Shown here in pieces: positions 26,348 to 34,599 of a DNA stretch of 49,046 nucleotides. The stretch spans positions 1 through 49,046 of the forward strand of contig DURQ01000091.1 in NCBI GenBank assembly GCA_012840725.1. Direction: 5' to 3'. How positions within the stretch are numbered: position 1 is the first letter of the stretch; each line of letters starts with the position of its first letter. The position numbers and the translations under genes are program-made. Origin of the DNA: Bacillota bacterium. Its GTDB lineage: Bacteria; Bacillota; Limnochordia; Darwinibacteriales; Darwinibacteriaceae. The notes under the pieces were generated by a model. The model was not told where the DNA came from. It made no database searches and was given only the letters and a program-made list of their open reading frames with translations.

Positions 26348-27349
26348 CTAGATGATCTGACTGAGATCGGCGTCAGTTACAGCCAGGACAAGGTTTACGC
26401 AGGCCTGAACATCTCCGAGATCCACCATCTCGGAGGGCGAGTGGACGTAGCGGGTGGGGATGGAGATGGTTCCCGAGGGAACCCCTTCCTTGGTGAGGTG
26501 TATTGCGCCCGCGTCGGTGCCACCGCGTTCCAGCACTTCCATCTGATAGGGGATGCCCTTAGCCTCGCAGAGGTCTACGAGCAGGTCCTTAACCTTCGGA
26601 TGCGCGATCAGTGAAGAGTCTTTCACTTTGACCGCGGCGCCTTTGCCCAGGGAGACAGCCATGCGCCTTGCTTCGGGCATATCGCCCGTGAGGGTCACAT
26701 CGAGGGCAATACCCAGGTCCGGATCCAGGCCGAAGGCTGCAGTGCGAGCGCCTCTCAGCCCTACTTCTTCCTGGGTGGTGAAGACGAAGAAGACGGTGTT
26801 CTTTGGCTGGCCCATCCTGCGCAGGGCTTCGACCAGCACGGCGCAGCCAACGCGGTCGTCCATGGCCTTGGAAACCAGGCGGGTACCGAGGTCAGCAAAC
26901 TCCCGGTGGAACACTCCGAACTCGCCGATGTGCACCTTCTGTTCGGCCTCTTCCTTGCTGGAGGCGCCGATATCAATGAAGAGCTTATCGATAGTAAGTG
27001 CCTTCCACTCAGTTTCTTCCTCTTGGTAGATGACACCGATTGCTCCGCTGGCGAAGCGGACCCTGTGGCCCACCAGGGAGGCCACGCCCACTCCGCCGAC
27101 CGGAGAAAAGCGCAGGAAGCCCTTGTCATCGATGTACGTGATGACGATGCCGATCTCGTCTGTGTGGGCAGCGAACATTATCTTCTTGCCGTCTTGGGAA
27201 CCGTGTTTCACGGCAATCAGGTTGCCGAGGACGTCTGTGCGCAGCTCATCAGCATAGTCTTTCACGAGATCCGTGATGAGACTTGTCACTTCGCCCTCGT
27301 AACCCGAGGGGCCGAAGGCCTGCGTCAACTGCTCAATGATGGCTTTCAA
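26348..27349 (-). CDS. M42 family aminopeptidase A
   Basis: A 333-residue cytoplasmic zinc/cobalt aminopeptidase of the TET type. Ligands and catalytic residues: AAHTDEIG (His 62, Asp 64), AMDDRVG (bridging Asp), TQEEVGLRG (catalytic Glu then ligand Glu), ALDVTLTGD (Asp) and YVHSPSEM (His). SGYEGEV at the N-terminus is also typical. It starts with TTG whose bases overlap the stop of peptidase B (TTGA) and is preceded by GGTGGGA. It is the last gene of a three-paralogue operon. Confidence 0.92.
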   Translation of the reverse strand: MKAIIEQLTQAFGPSGYEGEVTSLITDLVKDYADELRTDVLGNLIAVKHGSQDGKKIMFAAHTDEIGIVITYIDDKGFLRFSPVGGVGVASLVGHRVRFASGAIGVIYQEEETEWKALTIDKLFIDIGASSKEEAEQKVHIGEFGVFHREFADLGTRLVSKAMDDRVGCAVLVEALRRMGQPKNTVFFVFTTQEEVGLRGARTAAFGLDPDLGIALDVTLTGDMPEARRMAVSLGKGAAVKVKDSSLIAHPKVKDLLVDLCEAKGIPYQMEVLERGGTDAGAIHLTKEGVPSGTISIPTRYVHSPSEMVDLGDVQACVNLVLAVTDADLSQII

Positions 27350-28368
27350 CTCAATCCCACCCTTTCTTCAAGCCGTGCTAGATAATGTTTCACGAGCTGG
27401 TACGCTCCTTCAAAGTCGTCTCTGCACATCACTGCCGCGGGGGAATGGATGTAGCGGCATGGTACTGAAATGGCCGCAACCTTGACGCCGGCCTTTGAGA
27501 GTTGAATCTGCCCCGCGTCGGTTCCACCGGCTGTGCTGCGGCGGATCTGAACCTTGATCCCCTTTTCGGCGGCCAAGGCGAGAAGCTCCTGCACCAGCTG
27601 GGGGTTGGGGATGACAGCGCGGTCCATCACGGTGATGGCCGGCCCCTGACCCAGCGCCGTGGCCTGTTTGTGATCGTCGGTGCCGGGCACATCGGAGGCG
27701 GTCGTTCCCTCAAGAACGAAGGCTATGTCTGGCTCCACCTGATAGGCAGCGACTCCTGCACCCCGCAGGCCGACTTCTTCTTGAACGGTAAAGGCAGCGA
27801 TCAGGGGGAAGGAAACCTCTTCCTGCAGCAGGCGGATGGCCAGGGCACAGCCGACCCGGTCATCCAGGGCCTTGGCTTTCACCTTGTCTGGACCCAGCTC
27901 TTCGTAGTCCGTGGTGAAATAGGCGATCTCGCCCAAGCTCACGAGCTTTTCAGCTTCGTCCTTGCTCTTCGCTCCGATATCAATGACCATCTCCTGGATG
28001 GTGAAGGCCCGTTCCCGTTCCTCAGGCCTCTGCAGGTGGATGGGTTTGGCGCCGATCACGCCAGGAACCTTCTTGCTGCCGACTACCACCGTCTTGGCCA
28101 CGAGCACCCGCGGATCAACGCCGCCGATGGGCCGGAACTTTAGGTAACCGTTGTCGATTCCTACGATCATCAAGGCCACTTCGTCCATGTGTGCCGCGAT
28201 CATCACTTTGGGGCCGGGAGCGTCCGGGTTTTTGATGGCCAGGAGGTTGCCCAGGGCATCTGTCTTCACCACGTGAGCATGGGCCTGGACTTCAGCGCGG
28301 ATCAGATCACGCACTTCATTCTCCTGCCCGGGTGCGCCGTTGGCCTGGGTTAAGCGGGCTAGAAGCAT
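27346..28368 (-). CDS. M42 family aminopeptidase B
   Basis: A 340-residue paralogue. Motifs: AAHMDEVALM, ALDDRVG, VQEEVGLRG, FVLEGTTASDVPG and YIHSPAAV. At the position where peptidases A and C have Asp (ALDV, AIDV) this one has Glu (VLEG), a known alternative metal ligand in the family that may change metal or substrate preference. GGAGGG precedes ATG 28368. Overlaps peptidase C by 10 bp and peptidase A by 4 bp. Confidence 0.92.
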   Translation of the reverse strand: MLLARLTQANGAPGQENEVRDLIRAEVQAHAHVVKTDALGNLLAIKNPDAPGPKVMIAAHMDEVALMIVGIDNGYLKFRPIGGVDPRVLVAKTVVVGSKKVPGVIGAKPIHLQRPEERERAFTIQEMVIDIGAKSKDEAEKLVSLGEIAYFTTDYEELGPDKVKAKALDDRVGCALAIRLLQEEVSFPLIAAFTVQEEVGLRGAGVAAYQVEPDIAFVLEGTTASDVPGTDDHKQATALGQGPAITVMDRAVIPNPQLVQELLALAAEKGIKVQIRRSTAGGTDAGQIQLSKAGVKVAAISVPCRYIHSPAAVMCRDDFEGAYQLVKHYLARLEERVGLS

Positions 28369-29417
28369 GTCAATCCCTCCACGAATTCTTGATCAAGACC
28401 GGCTATGAACATTGCCATCAGGCGCCCTGTGCGCTGGATGTCTTGGTAATCCAGAGTCTCCACGGCCGTGTGCATGTAGCGCAGCGGTATGGACAGAAGG
28501 ATCGTGGCCACACCTGCCCTGGTTACCTGTATTGCGTAGGCGTCTGTTCCACCCGGGTAGGGGGAAGGATCCAGCGAATAGCTGATATTCCACTCCTTGG
28601 CCGTCTGCACCATGCGGGCGTAGACCTTCGGGTGCACATGGGGGCCGATGGCGATGCCCGGGCCTTGGGAGAGCTTGATCGTGTCAGTGTCCGGCAGCCC
28701 TGGAGAGTCGCCGAAGCCAACGTCAATGGCGATACCGATATCAGGGATGATACCATAGGTACTTGTCACAGCTCCGCGCAGGCCCACCTCTTCCTGGACG
28801 GTCGCCACACCGTAGACATCTGCCTGGTGAGCCACTGTGGACAGGACTTTGAAACACTCAAGGATGGCAGCGACTCCCGCCCTGTCGTCGAACGCCTTGC
28901 CGGACATGTATGAACCGTTCAGGTTGGTTACGGGGCGCTTAATAGTGACCAGATCGCCCACCCTCACGAACTTCTCAGCTTCTTCGGCGCTGCTGAAGCC
29001 GGCGTCGATGAACAGATCCTTCATCGGCACAGCTTTGCTCTGCTCGCCTGGGGCTTGGATGTGGGGAGGCTTAGCTCCGATGACGCCTGAGCGCGTACCA
29101 TTCCTGCCGTGGACCAACACTTCCTGGGCCAGCAGTGCCCTCTGGTCAAAGCCGCCGATGGTGCTGAAGCGCAGGAAGCCCCCTTTTTCAATCTTGGTGA
29201 CGATCAGGCCGATTTCGTCCATGTGAGCCGCCAGCATGACCTTAGGCCGCGGTTCCGGCCCCTGGCCTTTTTTGAGCATGATCACATTGCCCAATTTATC
29301 TGTGCGCACGTCATCGGCCCAAGGGCAGCTCGCCTCGATGAGCTGCGCCAGCTCGCGCTCGTAACCCGAGACGCCCGCAGCCTCACTGAGCGTGCGCAAG
29401 ACTTGCTTTACATCCAC
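28359..29417 (-). CDS. M42 family aminopeptidase C
   Basis: A 352-residue paralogue, first gene of the operon. Motifs: AAHMDEIGLI, AFDDRAG, VQEEVGLRG, AIDVGFGD and YMHTAVETL, where the His ligand is followed by Thr instead of Ser-Pro. The GTG at 29417 is chosen because GGAGGGAG lies 8 bases ahead; the frame opens at GTG 29438. I could not settle a promoter: TAATAC with a poor -35 lies about 30 bp upstream. Confidence 0.9.
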   Translation of the reverse strand: MDVKQVLRTLSEAAGVSGYERELAQLIEASCPWADDVRTDKLGNVIMLKKGQGPEPRPKVMLAAHMDEIGLIVTKIEKGGFLRFSTIGGFDQRALLAQEVLVHGRNGTRSGVIGAKPPHIQAPGEQSKAVPMKDLFIDAGFSSAEEAEKFVRVGDLVTIKRPVTNLNGSYMSGKAFDDRAGVAAILECFKVLSTVAHQADVYGVATVQEEVGLRGAVTSTYGIIPDIGIAIDVGFGDSPGLPDTDTIKLSQGPGIAIGPHVHPKVYARMVQTAKEWNISYSLDPSPYPGGTDAYAIQVTRAGVATILLSIPLRYMHTAVETLDYQDIQRTGRLMAMFIAGLDQEFVEGLTCF

Positions 29418-29521
29418 CAATCTCCCTCCTATCCTCACGGTTTGACTGTATTATTTCTGGTCTCTACAGGAAAAACCTGCACCAGCGAGAATTAAACTAG
29501 CACAGGTTGGGGGGCGGATCC

Positions 29522-29977
29522 ATGCGCAACTACGGTGTTTATCTGCTCTGGTTGTACCTTCCCAAGAAAACGTCTCTCACCGTGGGGAGGTTGGGCACCT
29601 TTTCCTGCAGCCAGGGCGTGTATGCCTATGCAGGCAGTGCTCAGCGGAACCTCCAGCAGCGCCTGGACAGGCACCGCAGGCTCGAGAAGAAGCTGCGCTG
29701 GCACATCGATTACTTCAGGCAGGCAGCCCAGTTCTTGGGCGTGACAGTGTTCCTGGGGGCACCAAAAGATGGCGAATGCCGCCTCGCAGCCCGGCTTCTC
29801 AGCCTTCCTGGAGCCGTTCTTCCCATAAAAGGGTTTGGTGCGTCGGATTGCCTGTGTGCGTCTCATCTGGTGCTGCTGCCTGACAGCAAGCCTGACTTAG
29901 TAGCGCTTGGCAATGCGGTTCATGACGTTGAGCTGGGTGCGGCAGAGACGTTCACACTCTTCGATACTGGAGATTAG
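29522..29977 (+). CDS. DUF123-type (GIY-YIG-related) protein
   Basis: A 151-residue protein with the DUF123 features: YGVYLLWLYLPKK, VGRLGTFSCSQGVYAYAGSAQRNLQQRLDRH, LRWHIDYF and GFGASDCLCASHLVLL. The fold is GIY-YIG-like and occurs fused to endonuclease III in some archaea, so a DNA-related role is possible but untested. ATG 29522 follows a G-rich site. The last 80 bases overlap a small gene on the other strand, and the residues beyond the conserved SHLVLL look unconstrained. Confidence 0.85.
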   Translation: MRNYGVYLLWLYLPKKTSLTVGRLGTFSCSQGVYAYAGSAQRNLQQRLDRHRRLEKKLRWHIDYFRQAAQFLGVTVFLGAPKDGECRLAARLLSLPGAVLPIKGFGASDCLCASHLVLLPDSKPDLVALGNAVHDVELGAAETFTLFDTGD

Positions 29978-30082
29978 ATCCTGGTTCTTCTTGGGGTGCA
30001 GCTGCGCGATGCTTTCCTCGCAGAGTGCCTGCAGTTCAGTGAGGCGTTCGGTGATTCTCCAGATGATGTCCTGAGGCAGCAT
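29897..30082 (-). CDS. Small helical protein, antisense overlap with the DUF123-like gene
   Basis: A 61-residue helical, charged protein (MLPQDIIWRITERLTELQALCEES..) that I do not recognise. Support for a real gene comes from three signs: AAAGGA is spaced about 10 bases before ATG 30082, a clean extended -10 (TGGTATAAT) lies about 35 bp upstream, and the composition is coherent. ATG 30091 is possible but sits on top of the Shine-Dalgarno site. It overlaps the DUF123-like gene by 81 bp tail to tail. Confidence 0.6.
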   Translation of the reverse strand: MLPQDIIWRITERLTELQALCEESIAQLHPKKNQDLISSIEECERLCRTQLNVMNRIAKRY

Positions 30083-30115
30083 AGGCGACATCCTTTCAAA
30101 CGTATTGGCGTCCTA

Positions 30116-30124
30116 ATTATACCA
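30116..30124 (-). promoter_or_regulatory. Extended -10 promoter for the small minus-strand gene
   Basis: On the minus strand this reads TGGTATAAT, identical to the element ahead of the fusion gene. The -35 region is poor, so the TG extension probably compensates. Confidence 0.6.
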
Positions 30125-30144
30125 TAGAACTGGGAGGGTTTTGG

Positions 30145-31536
30145 TTGCTCAGCGAACGGGTAGTTACTGACGTGCTCTTGGCCGCCATGTCTACGGGCGG
30201 TGATTTCGCCGAGATATTTTTGGAAGACACCTACAACACCCAGATCCGCATGCTTGACGGGGCCGTCGATGAGGCGGTCAGCGGCAGGGACTTCGGGGTG
30301 GGTATCCGCATTTTCCAAGGCCTAAAATGCGTGTACGCTTACACCAACGAAATTGACCGGGAAGGCCTCATCAGGACTGCCCGCGAAGCTGCCGCGGCTC
30401 TGCACGGCGCTCCTGCGGGCAGAGCAGTGGTGCTCTCCAGGCTGGCTGTGGAGCGCTTCAACCCGGTTCGCCTGGAACCGCAGCAAGTACCCCATCAGGA
30501 TAAGGTTGAGGTCATGAAGCGCGCCCACCTGGCGGCGGCAGGGTTTCACCACCAGATCACCCAGGTGGCCGTGAGTTATCTTGATGTGGACCAGAACGTG
30601 TTTATCGCCAATTCCGAAGGCCTCTTTGTGGAAGACCGCCGGGTGAGGACCAGGCTCTCCATCAACGCCGTGGCCAGCAAGGACGGGGAGAAACAGTCGG
30701 CTTTCCGCGGCCCTGGACGGCACATGGGCTTTGAACTGTTTGACCGGATCGATGTGGAGGAAATCGCCAGGGATGCAGCCCGAAGCGCCGTGACTATGGT
30801 GAATGCTGCTTACGCACCAGGCGGGAAATACCCGGTGATCATTGACAACGGTTTTGGCGGAGTCATCTTCCATGAAGCCTGCGGGCACAGCCTGGAAGCG
30901 ACCAGTGTGGCCAAGGGATTGTCCGAGTTCAGCGGGCGCCTGGGACAGAAGGTGGCCAGTGAGCTGGTGACCGCAGTGGATGACGGCACTATCCCCAATG
31001 CCTGGGGTTCGCAGAACATTGATGATGAGGGGACCAAGACGAGGAGAAATGTCCTCATCGAAAAGGGCATCCTCAAGGGATACATGATCGATCGCTTCAA
31101 CGCTCGGCGCATGGGGATGGAGCCCACGGGCAGTTCAAGGCGCCAGTCGTACAAGTTCGCGCCCACATCGCGCATGACCAACACTTTCATCTGCGCTGGG
31201 GAATCAACCCGAGAGGAAATCATCGCCAACACCGAGTATGCTCTCTACGCCAAGCAAATGGGCGGCGGATCGGTTAACCCTGCCACAGGCGAGTTCAACT
31301 TCGCCGTTGCTGAGGGCTACATGGTGCGGGGCGGCCGGATTGCGGAACCTGTGCGCGGCGCTACCTTGATTGGAAAGGGTTCGGAGATCCTGCAGAAAAT
31401 CGACATGGTGGCGTCCAACTTGGCCACGGGTCAGGGCATGTGCGGTTCGGTGAGCGGCAGCATCCCCGCTGATGTGGGGCAGCCGACCATCAGGGTGAGC
31501 GAAATCACGGTGGGCGGACGGAAGGAGGCCAAATAA
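30145..31536 (+). CDS. tldD: TldD-type metalloprotease subunit
   Basis: A 463-residue subunit of the TldD/TldE protease, which degrades unfolded peptides and matures some peptide products. The zinc site HEACGHSLEA (HExxxH, residues 243-248) is intact, so this is the catalytic partner. Other family features are DGAVDEAVSGRDFGVGIR at the N-terminus, and MGGGSVNPATGEFNFAVAEGY and the GMCGSVSGSIPADVGQPTIRV end. The start is TTG 30145 after GGGAGGG. It overlaps tldE by one base (TAATG). No precursor peptide gene is obvious nearby. Confidence 0.95.
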   Translation: MLSERVVTDVLLAAMSTGGDFAEIFLEDTYNTQIRMLDGAVDEAVSGRDFGVGIRIFQGLKCVYAYTNEIDREGLIRTAREAAAALHGAPAGRAVVLSRLAVERFNPVRLEPQQVPHQDKVEVMKRAHLAAAGFHHQITQVAVSYLDVDQNVFIANSEGLFVEDRRVRTRLSINAVASKDGEKQSAFRGPGRHMGFELFDRIDVEEIARDAARSAVTMVNAAYAPGGKYPVIIDNGFGGVIFHEACGHSLEATSVAKGLSEFSGRLGQKVASELVTAVDDGTIPNAWGSQNIDDEGTKTRRNVLIEKGILKGYMIDRFNARRMGMEPTGSSRRQSYKFAPTSRMTNTFICAGESTREEIIANTEYALYAKQMGGGSVNPATGEFNFAVAEGYMVRGGRIAEPVRGATLIGKGSEILQKIDMVASNLATGQGMCGSVSGSIPADVGQPTIRVSEITVGGRKEAK

Positions 31537-32891
31537 TGGATTTTCGGGAGCTCAAAGATAGGGTTTTTGCCGCTGGCCAGTCTGCAGGCCTTGAAGAGCT
31601 GGAAGTCTATGCCACACGCACCAAGAACTTACATGTGGCCGTGTTTGAGGGAGCCGTTGATGATTACCGAGCAAGCCTTGAACAGGGCGTGGGGCTGCGC
31701 GCTCGCTGGGCTGGCAGGATCGGTTATGCCTATGTGGAGAAGCTCGACGATGATTCGGTGGAGTACCTCGTGGCAGGAGCCAAGGCCGCGGCCCAGATCA
31801 ACGAATCCGCAGATGAAGTGGAATTTCACGCCGGGTCGGGAAGTTATCCTCAAGTCTCCTGTTTCAGCCAAGAACTGGCCGGTGTCTCCCCCGAAGAACT
31901 GGTGGCCTTCTGCCTGGATTTGGAGCGAGCTGCTCTGGCAGCTGACAAGCGTGTAGCAAAAGTGAACCGGGTTCTAACCGGTTACGAAGAGACAGAGGTC
32001 TACATAGCTAACACCAGAGGGCTGGAACAGGGGTTTGCGTCGAACGCGGCCTACGGCTATGTGAGCGCCCTGGCCAAGCAGGATGGGCAGGTGAAGGCTG
32101 GTTCCAAATTCCTCGTGGAGCGTGACTGGTCCAAGTTCAACGCCGCAAGGCTCGCTGGGGAAGCCGCAGCTGAGGCGGTCTCGCTCCTTGGGGCATCCAG
32201 CGTTCCCTCGGGGAACTACAGGATCCTGCTGCGGAGCGACGTCGCCCGCCAGCTTTTGGCCACTTTCGTTCCGGTCTTTTCGGCGGAAGCGGTCCAGAAG
32301 GGCCTCTCTCTTCTAAAGGGAAAGCTGGATGCGGAGATCGCCAGTCCGCTGGTCACGTTGGTTGACGATCCCCTGCTGGAACAGGGTGTTGGTTCTGTGC
32401 CCTTCGATGGGGAAGGGGTGGCGTCCCGCCGCAAACAGGTCATCGCCGCGGGCCGCCTCGTGACCTACCTGCACAATCTCAAGACGGCGCGCAAAGACGG
32501 GGTCGAGTCCACGGGCAATGCCTCACGGCCGTCGTTCAAGTCGCCCGTGGGCATCGCCCCAACCAACTTTTTCATCGAACCTGGAGAGCAGGGTTTCTCT
32601 GATTTGACATCCGCCTTAGGGGACGGCCTCGTGATCATCGATGTGCAGGGAACCCACTCCGGCGCCAACCCGGTGTCCGGCGACTTTTCACTGGGGGCCT
32701 ATGGTTACCTGGTGGAAGGGGGCAGGGTTGTCCGTCCTGTTGAACAGATCACCATCGCCGGCAACTTCTTCAGGCTTCTGGAAAGCGTGGAAGCCGTTGG
32801 GTCGGATCTTGAGTTCGGCAGTCTCGGCGGCAGAGGCAATATGGGTTCTCCGTCGCTGATCATCAGCAGTCTGGCTGTGGCCGGTGTCTAG
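31536..32891 (+). CDS. tldE: TldE/PmbA-type metalloprotease partner
   Basis: A 451-residue homologue of TldD without the HExxxH motif, as expected for TldE, which pairs with TldD. Shared features are FEGAVDDYRASLEQGVGLRARW, NTRGLEQGFASNAAYGYV, ESTGNASRPSFKSPVGIAPTNFFIEPG and GTHSGANPVSGDFSLGAYGYLVEGG. Translational coupling to tldD is likely. The ECF S component follows 12 bp later. Confidence 0.94.
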   Translation: MDFRELKDRVFAAGQSAGLEELEVYATRTKNLHVAVFEGAVDDYRASLEQGVGLRARWAGRIGYAYVEKLDDDSVEYLVAGAKAAAQINESADEVEFHAGSGSYPQVSCFSQELAGVSPEELVAFCLDLERAALAADKRVAKVNRVLTGYEETEVYIANTRGLEQGFASNAAYGYVSALAKQDGQVKAGSKFLVERDWSKFNAARLAGEAAAEAVSLLGASSVPSGNYRILLRSDVARQLLATFVPVFSAEAVQKGLSLLKGKLDAEIASPLVTLVDDPLLEQGVGSVPFDGEGVASRRKQVIAAGRLVTYLHNLKTARKDGVESTGNASRPSFKSPVGIAPTNFFIEPGEQGFSDLTSALGDGLVIIDVQGTHSGANPVSGDFSLGAYGYLVEGGRVVRPVEQITIAGNFFRLLESVEAVGSDLEFGSLGGRGNMGSPSLIISSLAVAGV

Positions 32892-32903
32892 GAGGGGTTA
32901 GCG

Positions 32904-33434
32904 ATGAAGTTGAGCGCCAGGACGGCGGCGAACATGGGGCTGCTCACAGCCGTATCCATAGTCCTTACCCGCGTTTTCGGCGTCATGGTGCCCATTGCAG
33001 GCGTTGGTGCCCTGCGCTTGAGTTTTGGAGAGATCCCCATCATGCTGACCGGGGTGCTGTTCGGCCCGCTGCCCGGGGCGCTGACCGGAATCGCTGCCGA
33101 TGTGGTGGGGTACCTGATCAACGCTCACGGCGGGCCGTATTTTCCCGGGTTCACGCTGTCCTCAGCCTTGGTCGGGTTTATCCCGGGCATGGTTCTGGGC
33201 AGGGGGCAGGTAAAGCTCACACCGTTCTGGGTGGCTGCCGTGGTCCTTTTCACTGACGTGGTTACAGGTATCCTGCTCAACACCCTGTGGGTTTCGATCC
33301 TGTATGGGCAGGGGTTCTTTGTCCTTCTGCCCATGAGGCTGCTGGCGCGGCTGGTGACTCTGCCCCTTTACACAATTACCGTCTACTGGGCGGCCCGGGC
33401 CTACCAAGCCTACCAGAACGGCCGCGCAGCTTGA
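32904..33434 (+). CDS. ECF transporter S component, FolT-like
   Basis: A 176-residue membrane protein with about five or six spans. TAANMGLLTAVSIVLTRVFGVMVP, LRLSFGEIPIMLTGVLFGPLPGALTGIAADVVGYL and FPGFTLSSALVGFIPGMVLG match folate-family S components, which bind a vitamin-like substrate and dock on a shared EcfAAT module. The shared module is not in this window. ATG 32904 follows AGGAGGGG. No riboswitch fits in the 12-bp gap, so it belongs to the tldD operon. Confidence 0.85.
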   Translation: MKLSARTAANMGLLTAVSIVLTRVFGVMVPIAGVGALRLSFGEIPIMLTGVLFGPLPGALTGIAADVVGYLINAHGGPYFPGFTLSSALVGFIPGMVLGRGQVKLTPFWVAAVVLFTDVVTGILLNTLWVSILYGQGFFVLLPMRLLARLVTLPLYTITVYWAARAYQAYQNGRAA

Positions 33435-33442
33435 GGGCTGTG

Positions 33443-33471
33443 TTGAAGCCGCGGCAGTTTTGTGCTAATAT
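33443..33471 (+). promoter_or_regulatory. Sigma-A-like promoter for the 75-residue protein
   Basis: TTGAAG (33443-33448), a 17-bp spacer and TAATAT (33466-33471). Transcription would start about 30 bp before the ATG at 33509. Confidence 0.6.
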
Positions 33472-33508
33472 ATCATATAAAACGTACCAGTGGAGTGTGA
33501 AACACTAG

Positions 33509-33736
33509 ATGGACATAGACCCGCCTAAACGATGGAAGCTGTTCAAGGCTGAACTCGTCTTCAGGATGCCCCAGGAGTCGCGCAAGAAGATCAAACGGCT
33601 GCTCAGACTGGGCGATGAGTACATGAACAGCGGGGAAGAGGAGCTGGCCGAACACTGCTACCATCTTTCGCGGAGATTGGCTGAAGAAGCCCGAGCCGTC
33701 CACCTGCTCAAGAAGATCGAACAGAGGACAAGATAA
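33509..33736 (+). CDS. Small basic helical protein of unknown function
   Basis: A 75-residue, Lys/Arg-rich, helical protein (RKKIKRLLRLGDEYMNSGEEELAEHCYHLSRRLAEEARAVHLLKKIEQ). The middle resembles a single TPR-like helical hairpin. Own promoter upstream and a separate one for arsR downstream make it a single-gene unit. The Shine-Dalgarno site (GTGGAG) is somewhat far. I do not recognise the family. Confidence 0.62.
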   Translation: MDIDPPKRWKLFKAELVFRMPQESRKKIKRLLRLGDEYMNSGEEELAEHCYHLSRRLAEEARAVHLLKKIEQRTR

Positions 33737-33763
33737 ATAACGCATGCACCGCCTTGTGTTTGC

Positions 33764-33792
33764 TTGATCTGCGGTCCCAAGTGAGATAGAAT
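33764..33792 (+). promoter_or_regulatory. Sigma-A-like promoter for the ArsR gene
   Basis: TTGATC (33764-33769), a 17-bp spacer and TAGAAT (33787-33792, 5 of 6). It lies about 34 bp before the arsR-type start. Confidence 0.6.
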
Positions 33793-33825
33793 GAATTATG
33801 AAATCTTTCACAAGGGGGCCGGGTG

Positions 33826-34113
33826 ATGGATCAGATCAGGCGGTGTGCGCAGCATTTTCATGTCTTAGCGGACCCCATTCGGCTGCAGATACTGCTCTTG
33901 CTCAAAGAACAGGAAATGTGCGTCGGCGCTCTGGCCGATGTGCTCGGCGTGAACCAGCCAACGGTTTCGTACCACCTCAAGCGGCTGCACAAGGCGGGAT
34001 TGATTGAGCGGCGCGCAGAAAACACCTGGAACTATTACTCGGTGTGTACTGACCTGCGCAGTTGGGTCAACTCGGAGATCGATGATCTTCTCAAGGCAGA
34101 ACCCAACCACTGA
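33826..34113 (+). CDS. ArsR family transcriptional regulator
   Basis: A 95-residue winged-helix repressor. LADPIRLQILLLLKEQEMCVGALADVLGVNQPTVSYHLKRLHKAGLIERR is the family core with the recognition helix NQPTVSYHL. The metal-binding ELCVCDL motif of ArsR is replaced by EMCVGAL, leaving one Cys; other Cys lie at CAQHFH near the start and VCTDL near the end, so metal sensing is uncertain. ATG 33826 is 8 bases from AAGGGGG; GTG 33823 is possible. The next gene is 15 bp away. Confidence 0.88.
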   Translation: MDQIRRCAQHFHVLADPIRLQILLLLKEQEMCVGALADVLGVNQPTVSYHLKRLHKAGLIERRAENTWNYYSVCTDLRSWVNSEIDDLLKAEPNH

Positions 34114-34128
34114 GCAAGGGGGTAAGGC

Positions 34129-34449
34129 GTGAAAACGCTTAAAGAGCTGACCAAGGCACCGTCGCTGTGGCGGGCCGCGATCATGATCTGGCGCGCCGGA
34201 TTGCAGTCCTTTGAACGCCGAGAGCAGATCGGTGATCTGGAGGCCAAGGTGGCAAGGTTGGAGCAGGAGCATCTTGAGCTGTCCCGGTTGGTCCACGACT
34301 ACGAGACTAAGCTGCACAACCACGTGCGTGATAGCCGTGAGCTGGCCAAAGCCAAAAAAGAGCTGGAGTGGGGCTACCATGCCCTGCTTATCGAGAACAA
34401 CATGCTGAGAGAAGAGGTTTTCAAGCTGAAAGGAAAACCGCTGAGTTAG
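34129..34449 (+). CDS. Coiled-coil protein of unknown function
   Basis: A 106-residue protein with a short hydrophobic N-terminal segment (SLWRAAIMIWRAGLQSF) and a long predicted coiled coil (QIGDLEAKVARLEQEHLELSRL ... KAKKELEWGYHALLIENNMLREEVFKLKG). GTG 34129 follows AAGGGGG. It is co-transcribed with the ArsR gene and ends in a terminator. The family is not recognised; a membrane-proximal scaffold is one possibility. Confidence 0.7.
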   Translation: MKTLKELTKAPSLWRAAIMIWRAGLQSFERREQIGDLEAKVARLEQEHLELSRLVHDYETKLHNHVRDSRELAKAKKELEWGYHALLIENNMLREEVFKLKGKPLS

Positions 34450-34457
34450 AGGTGAGG

Positions 34458-34487
34458 GAGTCATGGGAGCAATGACTCTCTTTTTTT
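34458..34487 (+). terminator. Intrinsic terminator ahead of sigK
   Basis: GAGTCAT (34458-34464) pairs with ATGACTC (34472-34478), followed by a T tract (about 34479-34487). It insulates sigK from the arsR unit. Confidence 0.9.
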
Positions 34488-34554
34488 GTGCCAACCTCTC
34501 AAAAAACGCCTCCGCACTTGAACAGCAGAACAGGCACACCTGTGGAGCAGAGGT

Positions 34555-34562
34555 CATAGAAT
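34555..34562 (+). promoter_or_regulatory. Sigma-E-like -10 box for sigK
   Basis: CATAGAAT matches the sigma-E -10 consensus CATACAMT at 7 of 8 positions and lies about 38 bp before the sigK start. No good -35 lies 13-15 bp upstream; in B. subtilis the sigK promoter also needs the activator SpoIIID, which would fit a weak -35. Confidence 0.4.
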
Positions 34563-34599
34563 GTAAAGCTCGAGTGTTGGGAGAAAGGGGGCACTGTCG

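Noticed and set aside
32892-32903. Vitamin riboswitch before the FolT-like gene
   Set aside because: Only 12 bp separate it from tldE.
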